From: Epinephelus fuscoguttatus | Taxonomy: Eukaryota; Chordata; Actinopteri; Perciformes; Serranidae | DNA length: 64,000 bases | NCBI RefSeq assembly: GCF_011397635.1 | Contig: NC_064753.1 | Location: forward strand, 36,108,322-36,172,321 | Direction of reading: 5' to 3' | In this document: positions 44,258 through 53,640 of the stretch, piece after piece | Position numbering within the stretch: position 1 is the first letter of the stretch | Layout: every line of letters begins with the position of its first letter | Translations under genes and position numbers: made by a program | The notes under the pieces: model-generated | Told to the model about the DNA's origin: nothing | Database searches by the model: none | The model's input: the letters and a program-made list of their open reading frames with translations, nothing else

Positions 44258-46660
44258 TGTGTCGGATTATGAATATGTTAAGTTTCCTAAACTAGTCTTT
44301 TACATTCTGTCTGAGTCATTTTGGCTGGAGCAGTCGGAAGACAGAGGAGACTCTTCAACCTGTGATAAAGCAGCTCAACACCCAGCAGGTAACCATGGGT
44401 ACCTCTACCTCAAGGCATACTTTTGCAGTCATTTGCAAGAGGTATGGGGAAAGCGCACCCAACTAACTGAACTAAAAATCAATAATATAAATTAATATTA
44501 AACTAAAAATATATGGAATATATTTTTGAATATGTGTGAAAATAAACAGCCAATACAAATGGGTGTGATGTTGATCTTTGTTGTATTTACTGTGACTAGT
44601 AAACTGCACATCAGCACAATACCACATAATGCAATTTAGTTAGCAAGTGAGCAGAGAAGCTGCAATAGTTAACATTAGTCATTGATGGATAAACCGTTGA
44701 CATTGCTAAAAGAATGAATCAACAGTTAAAATACTTAAGTAAAAGTAATGAATTAACAGTTGAAATAACAAAAAGTAATAAATTAAGAGTCGAAGTATTT
44801 CGCTAAAGTAATAAATTAACAGTCAAAATAGGTAGCTAAAAGTAATGGATTAACGTTGAAATAGTTAACTTAAGGTAATGAATTAACAGTTGAAATAGTT
44901 AGCTAAAAGTCAGAAAGTAAGAGTCAAAATATTTAGCTAAAGTATTGCATTAACAGTTGAAATAGTTAGCTAAAGTAATGAACTCACAGTGGAAATAGCT
45001 ATAGTAATGTATTAACGTTGAAGTAGTTAGCTAAAAGTAGTGAACTAACTGTTGAAATAGTTAGCTAACATAAAAATCTCACAGTGGAAATAGTTAGCTA
45101 AAAGTAATAAATTAAGAGTTGAAATATTTAGCTAAAGTTTTGAATTAAAAGTCGAAATAGTTAGCCAGACGTAATGAATTAACGGATGAAATAGTTAACG
45201 TTAGCTAAAGCAATGAACTTACAGTGGGAATAGTTAGCTAAAAGTAATAAATTTAGAGTTGAAATATTTAGCTAAAGTAATGAACTCATAGTGGAAGTAG
45301 TTAGCTAAAAGTAATAAATTAACATTTGAAACAGTCAGCTAAAATTATGAATGAAAATGAATGAATGAATGAATGTTGAAATAGTTAGCTAAAGTCATAA
45401 ATAAAATACATAAATGTAATGAATAAAAAATTAAATGGTTAGGTAAAAGTTTTGAATTAACATTTGAAATAGTTGGCTAAAGAATGAACTAACATGGAAT
45501 CACTCAGTCAGAAGTAAATTGAAATAGTTAAAAGTCAATGAATAAACAGTTGAAATAGTTAGCAGTAGCTAAGAGTAATGAGTTAGAGGTTTAAATTGGT
45601 CACTGAAAGTAATGGATTAATTGTTTAGACACCCAGATTCTGCCATTATAAATGGTAGTAGTACAAATGCAAACATGAGCAGAGCAACTTAAACACTGAC
45701 AAGTCAGTTGTAGAAACAAAAATATCCAACAGTGTCCCCTTTTACATACTGTAGTTATAGCATTGAATAACATTCGGAGCATGATGGGTGGTGCAGATGA
45801 AGGGATACTTGAGCTAATCTGATGGAGCAGTGGGGTTACATCACATATACAACTGTAAGAATTTACAGTAAATGGCTGCAAGACTGTCACATCTTCAGTC
45901 CAGTAAGCACACCTAAAAACATTCCTGTCTCGTGTTCACTTTCCACTCTCTTCAGTGTCTCCAGTTTGATTGTGTAAGTTTGAAAAAGGCAGTAATGAAG
46001 GGAATAAAACCACTTTGTAGTCTGACATCATTTATGCTTTTGGTTTAGACTCAGCTACGGATCGACTCATTCTTCCGTATGGAGCAACAGGAAAAGCAGG
46101 CGATCCGCAGCCAGCGACTCCGCCGAGCCGTCACCTGCATGAAGAGAAAGGAGAGAGAAGGAGGAGAGGAGGAAGAGGAGGACAGCGAGGAGGAAATGCC
46201 ATCCCCCAAGAAAGGCAAAGCGGCAAGCAAGAGTCCAAAGAAAGGAGGATGCGGGGACAGAAAAGAGGAGAGGCCTGTGGTAGGAGGAGGGTTTCTAGGG
46301 TCGGAGGTGATGGTTGAACCTCCTCTCACACCTCTGAAGGATGTGAGCAGCACCAGCCGGGAGTACCCTTCAGTAATGGCTGTCCCTGTGTCTACTAAGA
46401 CTGTACCTCAGAGGGCCAGGGGGAGCAGCAGCAGCCAGGCGTCCCCCTCAGTAAAGGCCGTCCCTCAGCCTACTAAGACTGTACCTCAGAGGGCCAGAGG
46501 CAGCAGCAGCAGCAGCTCTGATGAGGACAGCGACGATGGCAGGGAAGTTGCTATGGTTACCGCCCGATCTGTGTTCGAGGGCAGCCGACGAGGGCGTGGA
46601 ACAAAAAGCACAAGGGGTAGAGGAAGCACGAGAGGAAAGGGAAAGGTGAAGAAGTTGTAA
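35660..46660 (+). CDS. ercc5: ercc5 (XPG), structure-specific 3' flap endonuclease of nucleotide excision repair
   Basis: FEN1-family nuclease that makes the 3' incision in nucleotide excision repair, bound to TFIIH and PCNA. Fifteen exons join in frame to 1171 aa (human 1186): 35660..35747, 35887..36062, 36181..36296, 36431..36532, 38364..38427, 38862..39005, 39088..39298, 39466..40425, 41258..41535, 41779..41898, 42680..42893, 43530..43674, 43996..44196, 44304..44388, 46049..46660. The N-nuclease domain has D30 ([10 protein letters not shown]) and the D of FVFDGDAP. The I domain has [18 protein letters not shown] and LLGSDYTEG, so all metal-binding acids are present. The long acidic spacer is in exons 4-9. 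A PCNA box ([10 protein letters not shown]) opens exon 15, which ends in a basic tail. Introns 1 and 13 are U12-type. Intron 4 carries transposons, intron 8 is almost all MITE, and intron 14 holds a minisatellite. Confidence 0.97.
35748..35886 (+). other. ercc5: ercc5 intron 1, U12-type GT-AG intron
   Basis: The donor GTATCCTGAT is close to the U12 consensus GTATCCTTT. A branch-point match CCTTAAC lies at 35866-35872, about 15 bases before the acceptor AG. Reading phase is kept (G then AC makes the D30 codon). A second CAG at 35873-35875 would break the frame, so the acceptor at 35886 is the right one. Confidence 0.8.
36885..38035 (-). mobile_element. LINE ORF fragment (3' part) in ercc5 intron 4, split by a hAT MITE
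   Basis: On the minus strand the two parts (38035..37759 and 37182..36885) read, in pieces, as the C-terminal region of a non-LTR retrotransposon [41 protein letters not shown], then [20 protein letters not shown] and [16 protein letters not shown] recognise this wording from fish LINE-derived predicted proteins but cannot assign the clade with confidence. The fragment has accumulated disruptions and is not active. Confidence 0.75.
37183..37750. mobile_element. hAT-type MITE with perfect 8-bp target duplication
   Basis: The left end TAAGGATAGACCGATA and right end TATCGGTCTATCCCTA are near-perfect inverted repeats, and subterminal GCCGATA/TATCGGC motifs are abundant. It is flanked on both sides by ATCCCTGC (37175-37182 and 37751-37758), the 8-bp duplication expected of hAT. 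It sits inside the LINE fragment, so it arrived later. A TAA microsatellite lies inside at about 37462-37488. Confidence 0.92.
40450..41210. mobile_element. Long-TIR TTAA-type MITE (family A) filling ercc5 intron 8
   Basis: The left end runs TTAAAGGGGCAGTTAACCCC and on through CTTTAGTGCTATTTATCAAC; the right end ends AGGTGAAGTATACCTTTAA after AATAAACAGCACTACAGG. The two arms pair over roughly 80 bp with gaps. The TTAA at each end suits a piggyBac- or Kolobok-type non-autonomous element; the superfamily is inferred. Related copies lie at 4655-6375 and, as a fragment, near 60360-60510. Confidence 0.82.
41226..41249 (+). repeat. ercc5: GT microsatellite at the ercc5 exon 9 acceptor
   Basis: A run of TG repeats occupies the position of the polypyrimidine tract, ending eight bases before the acceptor AG of exon 9. 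Confidence 0.85.
44197..44303 (+). other. ercc5: ercc5 intron 13, minor-class AT-AC (U12) intron with TG microsatellite
   Basis: No GT-AG pair keeps the frame here. Instead the intron begins ATATCCTTT, the exact U12 AT-AC donor consensus, and ends TTTTAC. TTCCTAAAC at 44284-44292 matches the U12 branch site at eight of nine positions, 12-13 bases before the acceptor. Splicing AT-AC joins IKE to FCLSHFGW in frame, matching the vertebrate XPG sequence. A pure TG run at 44209-44256 makes up 48 of the 107 bases. Human XPG is known to contain U12-type sites. Confidence 0.9.
44700..45600 (+). repeat. ercc5: Minisatellite of about 34-bp units in ercc5 intron 14
   Basis: A degenerate tandem array about 900 bp long, with unit near AGTTAGCTAAAAGTAATGAA plus TTAACAGTTGAAAT. 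Roughly 25 copies differ by point changes and small indels. There is a short ATGA tetranucleotide run near 45350. Confidence 0.9.
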
Positions 46661-46897
46661 GGGGGGGAAAAACTGAATTTCAAAGATACAATTAACATTA
46701 ATTGTTTTGATATTAACTGTGAGACATATTCACACACTTCCAAATAATATCTGATATTTGATATTTATAAGGTAAATGTGAAAATGAATCATGATGAACT
46801 GAGCTATTTCTGTATTATAGAATACTGGTACGTGTTTTGTAAACTATTGATGTGACTGAAAATATTTTTTTACCTGTGTACAAGCTAAATATATCAC

Positions 46898-46903
46898 ATT
46901 AAA
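46898..46903 (+). terminator. ercc5: Candidate ercc5 polyadenylation signal
   Basis: ATTAAA about 240 bp after the stop codon, followed by a T-run at 46919. No AATAAA was seen closer. Confidence 0.45.
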
Positions 46904-46909
46904 TTGTTG

Positions 46910-47550
46910 AAGTACATGGTTTTTTTGTAGTTGAAGTACTTCCTCAGTAGATGTCAGTTTGGCTCCAACTTCCGTCGTTTGTCGTGCTGACCTGTTGACG
47001 GTGAGACTGAGACAGGTGCAAGTCTTCAGCGCCTTACATCCCTCAAATTTCTTTCAGGCAGTATTTCAGTCGCCTTCTGCTCCTGCATACACTCCCCTTC
47101 CTCCTCCCTCTGCCTCGGACACATGCAGACATCCAGGCTTTTGCAAATGTGAGAAAAATGAATGAATACATGATGTTCTATCACCTGCACCAAGGGTCAA
47201 GAGCTAATTTAGATTGTCAGTAAAATAGATTTGTTTATTTAAGGCATTAGCCCTTTGCTTCACTCTCAAGTTCAGTGGCCGGACGGAGCAGCTGTGGCTG
47301 TCCGTCAGTCATACTGCCTTAGAGAAGAGTTAAAGCACGCCCAGAGAGAGAGCTAGAAATGTGGGGGGAGCTGAAGTGGTTAAACAAGAAGTTGGAAAAC
47401 ACTGTAATTGTGTGTAACTTGAAACCACAGAAGGTGACAGCTAACACCCTGCAATAGATCTGGATCCAGATTGACCCAAATCCAAAGGACTTCATCTGGG
47501 ACCAAAAAAACCTACGACTTATTTGCCCTCCTTTTTGGACTCCTTCAAAC
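46910..47550 (+). promoter_or_regulatory. mettl21e: Intergenic region and promoter/5' UTR of mettl21e
   Basis: About 640 bp separate the end of ercc5 from the mettl21e start codon. An E-box CAGCTG lies at about 47290, and no TATA box was identified. No other gene is visible; the short frames on both strands are unsupported. Confidence 0.35.
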
Positions 47551-48668
47551 ATGGAGACTCAACAGTCCAAGGGCAAGAAGGAGGACTCCAAGACCAAAGA
47601 AGAAGGTGAGAATTTGCACACAAGTGCAAGTTTTGTTTCTAATTTCAATGGCATTAATTAGTGTTAGCAGTTTGGTACATGGTTACAACTGTTTAAGCAG
47701 GTATTTTTCTTTGTGAAACACTGATTTCCGAGGTAGTGTGCATGCATAGTTAAATCTAAATCCCATAAACCAGCCAAGCATCAATCTACTGTCAGAGCTT
47801 GCAGGATGTGGCTGTGTTTACAGCTGCATCATTAATGTCATCAGAGATATTTATACACACATAAAAGCTGTAAATTGAGCTCTTGAGCACTCCCCAACCT
47901 TTGCATTGTCCCTCAGTGGACTCCCCTGAACTTTTCTGTCATCCAGCATTGCATAACTGAAGTTGTGTGTCAGATGCCATGACTTACCAGCAGCACCGAC
48001 ACATAGCTGGGGTCTGACGCAGCGGCATGATGTTTCAAACAGAGCAGGATCAAAGGGGCATTATGAGCCTAAATGTGATTCATTTATAGAGCACAGAATC
48101 AAATGTTACCTGCAATGTGATATGGAGGAAAAACAACATTACTTATCTGTTTGATTTGAGGCCGGAGTATGTCAGTGCTATTTTTAGGTGATGGGCACTG
48201 GTGGACAAAATAAGAGAAACACCTAATAATCCTATACAGTAGTCCTGCAGTCTGCAGACTTTGTTTTATCTTTAAACACATTTTGGGATTGCTTCACCTA
48301 AATTATTTTCTTACATGGTGGTATTTAGCCATTTGGTCACATTTTTGAAGATCTTTTGCTTCCACTTCTCCAAAAAAAATTGCAGTAAAACAAATCAATC
48401 AATCAATTTTATTTATAAAGCCCAATATCACAAATCACAATTTGCCTCACAGGGCTTTACAACATATGACATCCCTCTGTCCTTATGACCCTCACAGTGG
48501 ATAAGGAAAAACTCCCCCCAAAAAACCCTTTAACAGGGAAAAAAAACGGTAGAAACCTCAGGAAGAACAACTGAGGAGGGATCCCTCTTCCAGGACGGAC
48601 AGACATGCAATAGATGTCGTACAGAACAGATCAGCATAATAAATTAACAGTAATCCGTATGACACAAT

Positions 48669-48700
<32 letters not shown>

Positions 48701-51564
48701 TGCAGGTAATGACAGTAGCTTACAACAACATTATTGAAGGTTATAATATTATAGTTATAGTTCTGGCTACTGTGGCACAATATGTTGAAAGTATGTATTA
48801 ATATCTGGCAGTATACATGTGTGACAATAGTCAAATCAACATGTTATTCTGGATAATGCACAGCCCTAAGTCTGAACAATTTTCATAGGAAATATTAAAG
48901 ATCCTAACAAATTCCTATGAAAATGAAACCCAGATTCAGTCAGATGGTCTTTCCCTTGTCATGTCACACCATTTTGATGCACCAGCAATTCAGTCAGCAG
49001 CTTCTGTACATCATAAACACCAAGGCAGCTGCACAGGTGACGCATAATAAAGTAATGAGCAATGCACGTCAACTCAAACTGACCTACTGTTGTTGCTGCT
49101 TGAGTTGTTGGAGCATCAGACACCTTAGAATTATATCAAGTGCCAAGAAATCTGAAAAATCTTACACACCAAACAGGAAAACAGCAGTGGCAACATGGAG
49201 CAGTGCTCACAATAGACTGTCATCAACAGATGGGACGAGACAACAAACACTACGTACTTTGGCATCAAAGACTGAATACAGACTTGACACAACGCCTCTG
49301 CCAGTAGCAGCAAAACACAAGATCAAAAGCAGCAACATTATGATTACAAAACTATGTTGAATACTGTTTAAATCACCTTTTTTCACGGCAGAAATTTTGA
49401 CTCGTCACAACAGGTAAAAAGCACCACTGCAGCTAATAATGTTAATTACAGCTCTATACCATCTAAGTGTATCAATAACGATGCCAGTGAGATTTATGTG
49501 TATCTCCTGCAGGGTTTGCGCACATTTTTCATTTCAAAATTCCATCCACTTCCAGGCATCTCTGTAGATTTTCCAGACCATATTTGACCCCTGTGTACAA
49601 ACAGCCAGTCCTTGGATAACTTGTATTTGCCCACTGTGGCTGTTCAGTCCACACTCCGCTGAAAGTTGGACGATGTTCCACTGTCAAATATCTCTGCTGA
49701 CACAGGAAGTAAACTGAGCAGTGCTACCTGTACTCGTATTAGCTTCCCTCAACATACTGACTAAATAATACTGTATTACTGTTCCCTCAATGGGTCAACA
49801 AATAATTTAATTTCACGGTGTCTGCACAGCCTTTTGCATTCCCTGTGTCCATGGAAACGCCAATGAACACAGCCGTAAAGGTTTCGCTATGCAGAAAAGA
49901 TTTTCTGTCTACCTTTCTGTCTAAATTTTCAGACAAGCTTAACATCTGGTAATTTGTGATGCTAAGTATATGCAATTTTAATATGTTGCCACATTTCTTT
50001 TAAACTAATTGGGTCACAGATGTGTTTCAGTTATAAAGCACGTGGGGCAGAGATGTTTGGAGGCTGTACATGCAGGCGTAGGGAAAACCCTGTGTAGGAA
50101 TGTGCATTCATTTACCATACCTCTAGCCTTACTTTTGACGACATCAAGCTAGCTCTGACCTGCACTCCTTTACACAGTGGTAAACATTCTGGCTCCAAGC
50201 ACTGTGAAAAACACTCTTCTTTGATCAATTTATTATTAGAAATTCTGAATTTTATATTTTAGAAAACAGAACAGGGGCAATAGACTGGAAACACATCTCC
50301 AGACCTGAAAATTACTTAAATCAAATTCCATATTTTTCCATACAGCAGAGGAACCTGTATGACGTCAGAATATCTGCTGTGAAAAGGGTCTATTTGTCAA
50401 TCTTGTGTTATTTTAGATATTCTACATTTTCCTAACTAACTTTATATACTTTTTTTTTTTTTTTTTTACCTGCCTGTCTCATGGATGCCATAGCAGGTGC
50501 TGCTGTGGACGCAGAGCTAGCCCAAGCCATAATGGCTCGGTGTTTCCACCCCTCTGTGATTGGCCCGGAGCCCTGGGAGGGATACGTCTTTAACGATCTG
50601 CAAATCCGTATCAAAGAGTCCACAGACATCTATGGAGCTGTGCTCTGGCCCTCAGTACACCCAAACTCAGACAATATCCTAAATATTTAGCTGCTGAACT
50701 GTCCTCTTCTTTTGCCAATTAACTCTAATCTTTTGCTCCCCCCAACAGGCGATGGTGTTGTGTCATTTCTTAGAGACCAACCAGGACAAACACAACCTGA
50801 TGGACAAAAATGTGATTGAACTGGGTGCTGGAACCGGGCTTGTCACCATCGTGTCCAGCCTGTTAGGTACAGACACAAAACAACCCAGCGATTAGCTCTC
50901 ACACATCTCTTAATCTTTCAGCTTTGTCTCCCTCTGTTGCTGTTTGTATCTGATAAGCTGCACTGCCTCTTTCCAGGTGCCAAGGTGACCTCCACTGACC
51001 TGCCAGATGTGTTGGGGAACCTCCAGTACAATGTTATGCGCAACACCAAGGGCCGATGCAAGTACATCCCTCTGGTAGGCTTGTATATTTGGATATCATA
51101 CTGTCATTTCATGATATTTCCAGTGCAGCAAACACCAAAAACTGATGATACAAAACACCTTAGGATACAAAAGTGGGCTTAAATCTTTATAGAAAAGAAA
51201 TAGATACCATACAACCCTAAATCATCCCTGTTTGTAGGTCACTGAGCTCGTCTGGGGTCAGGGCGTGGAGCAGCGTTTCCCGCGTGCCACACATTGTTTC
51301 GACTACATCATGGCAGCCGACGTGGTGTATGCCCATCCTTTTCTGGAGGAGCTGATGGACACCTTTGACTACCTGTGCCAGGAAAACACACAGATCCTGT
51401 GGGCCATGCGTTTTCGACTGGACCCGGAGAACAGCTTCGTCGACCGCTTTCGGCAGCGCTTCCACCTGGAGGAGCTGTACGACCTCCCCAGCCTCAGTAT
51501 CAAACTGTACCGAGCCTGGAGGAAGGATAAGAGGACTCAGGACCGGAGAGAGGCTGCTGCCTGA
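47551..51564 (+). CDS. mettl21e: mettl21e, METTL21-family protein-lysine methyltransferase
   Basis: Seven-beta-strand (class I) SAM-dependent protein-lysine methyltransferase of the METTL21 group; its mammalian relatives METTL21C and Mettl21e are muscle-enriched. Exons 47551..47605, 50497..50654, 50749..50866, 50977..51074 and 51238..51564 join in frame to 251 aa. Landmarks: IMARCFHPSVIGPEPWEG, ESTDIYGAVLWPS, then AMVLCHFLE, the SAM motif I NVIELGAGTGLVTIV, the acidic-loop STDLPDVLGNLQYN and the post-motif DYIMAADVVYAHPFLEELM. The wording is nearest to mouse Mettl21e (a pseudogene in humans) rather than METTL21C. The N-terminal exon is a short Lys/Glu-rich leader. Its synteny beside ercc5 matches the mammalian ERCC5-METTL21C region. 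It ends before an AATAAA at 51802. Confidence 0.9.
48391..48700 (+). repeat. Common percomorph interspersed repeat in mettl21e intron 1
   Basis: Starts with CAATC repeats, then TTTTATTTATAAAGCCCAAT, CACAGGGCTTTACAACATAT, GAAACCTCAGGAAGAACAAC and GATCCCTCTTCCAGGACGGA, ending in a GA microsatellite. I recognise this as a frequent dispersed repeat of spiny-rayed fish, probably a retroposon; the class is not certain. Confidence 0.7.
48701..50496 (+). other. mettl21e: Rest of mettl21e intron 1, no gene
   Basis: No exon recognised. The 147-residue open frame at 48917-49360 has no family resemblance and lies inside the intron. Confidence 0.5.
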
Positions 51565-51801
51565 ACTGTGTACACACACTGCATATTAAGTGTGTGTATG
51601 AGGGTGTGAGTGTGTGTGTGAGTGTGTCTGTGACTAAATTAGGTCACATTTGTTGTTTATTCTGTAATATCAGGTGTTTTCATGGACCTCATGCAAATCT
51701 CTAAATGTATCTGTCTATCTAAAATGACCACTGAATTCAATCTGACATCGTGTCACTCAACAGTCTTATTTATAGCTGATCTGTTCATTTAGGTGACCTT
51801 C

Positions 51802-51807
51802 AATAAA
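51802..51807 (+). terminator. mettl21e: mettl21e polyadenylation signal
   Basis: AATAAA about 240 bp downstream of the mettl21e stop codon, after a GTGTGT-rich 3' UTR. Confidence 0.6.
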
Positions 51808-52639
51808 CCAGCAAGTATGTATGTTTGGATACACCTAAGGCTTTTTCATATGGATGTTTAATAAGGGGGCATTTTGGGTCACAATGACCAAGAAGTCCCT
51901 CTGCAGGATCTCACTCAGTGATTTATCTATTTATTTTTTTAAAGCTTGTTGTCGTCCATCAGCAGCACATTCTCACACTTCAGGTCTTGGCAGACAGTGT
52001 TGTTTTGGTCCAGTCGGCTCACACAGCACAGATGATGTGGTAAGACGTGGCTCTGGATTTTTCCAGTGGATTCCTGATGAGCCTGTGGATTTTATTTGGG
52101 AGGTCTGTTGCCATGTTACTTCACATGGACAGCCTAGTCACCAGAGGGAAAACGTTGGCATTGTACGTTTATACAAACAACAGATATAGTGATACATTAC
52201 AGCTGTGCATTTCATACGTACCATTTCAGTGTTTCTAAAGTGACATAGTAACTGAGCTGATTGTCATTAGGAGGGGATGGTAGATGGTGTGACACCAGCC
52301 AAGCTGCAGATCACTGTTCAAGAACAGCAAAAAAAACACAGCTGGCTGTTTTTTTTAGCAAGTTATCACTGTGTTTTCAGTGGAGTTTTAGCTATCAAAT
52401 GTAGGGTTTTTGTATTTTGGTGACTTGTTGCTGTTTTTCCACCTGTGATCATGCCACGAGAACCAATTGTATTTTACAGACATCGCTGCTTTTCCAGCTG
52501 GGATTATGCCACCCAAACTGTGTATTTTAAGCCAAAACATGATCTTTTTCAAACATAACAAAGTGTTTTTAGTGTCTAAACGTAACCACACGTTAACCAC
52601 AGTGTTGCTGAAGCATGAAGTTTCAGTGTATCCACTACA

Positions 52640-53640
52640 AAACAATATCTATACTACATAATGACGAAAACTCTGTCTGTGTGTCTGTTCCACGTTTTTC
52701 TCCTCACTGACTTGGTCAATCCATGTGAAATTTGGCACAGTGGTAGAGGGTCATGGGAGGATGCGAATGAAGCAATATTACATCAATTGGCCAAAGGGGG
52801 GCGCTATAGCAACCGATTGAAATTGCAAACTTTGAATGGGCATATCTCATGTCCTGTATGTCGTAGAGACATGAAACTTTGCACAGAGATGCCTCTCCTC
52901 ATGAGGAACAAATTTGCCTCAAGAACCCATAACTTCCAGTTATATAGATTTTCCGCCATTTTGAATTTTTTTGAAAAACAGTTCAAATCGATCTCTTCCT
53001 AGGAAGTTTGACCCATCTGCATGAACCTCGGTGAACATAATCTAGGGACCAATATCTAAAGTTCCCTCTTGGCAAAAGTTGGAAAACTTACTAAAACTGA
53101 GCTTCTATAAGGCAATGAATATTGCGGAGGGCGTGGCTCATCACATAAAGGTGTATAACATCTCAAGGGTTTCACTGATCACCACGCAACTTTGTAGGCA
53201 TATGACCACACATAATCTGAGGGGAGCCCTCCATTATTGACCCCATCAAACAAAATGGGGGTGCTAGAGAGCTAATTTCTTATCTAGGCCTAACCGCCAT
53301 ATCGATTTTTACTAAACTTGGTAGATATGTAGAACAGGACGCTTCAAGGTGACTGGAGAAATTTAACTCTAATTGGCAACTGGGTGGCGCTATAACAACA
53401 GAAAAATGCTTAAAAATGGCTAAAATGCGACCGATCGCTGTGGCTCCCCCTGTGGACCAGTGTTGTTGTTTTTCTTCTAATTTTTGGTATGACTGAGTCA
53501 TGGTATGGTATGCTGTACATAATCACGGAAACTGTCAGTGTGTCATTCTGTCAGTCAGTCATTCTGTCTGTCCCACGTTTTTCTACTCACTGACGTGGTC
53601 AATCTATGTGAAACTGCACATAGGCATTGAGGATTGGCAT
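52640..53640. repeat. Interspersed repeat with internal second copy of its start (possibly Helitron-derived)
   Basis: It starts near ATCTATACTACATAATGACG with AAAACTCTGTCTGTGTGTCT and CACTGACTTGGTCAATCCAT. A second copy of this opening follows at 53520-53620 (CACTGACGTGGTCAATCTAT). GGCGCTATA motifs and repeated ATGAAACTTTGCACA-type wording are typical of a dispersed fish element I have seen. The class is not proved; no TIR was found, which would suit a Helitron. Confidence 0.5.

Noticed and set aside
43937-44272. Reading ercc5 exon 13 straight on into the TG run
   Set aside because: The conserved protein stops matching at the ATATCCTTT site; AT-AC splicing restores XPG homology, so the read-through Val/Cys run is intronic.
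48917-49360. 147-residue frame in mettl21e intron 1
   Set aside because: No recognisable family, low-complexity Cys/Ser composition, inside an intron of a well-supported gene.
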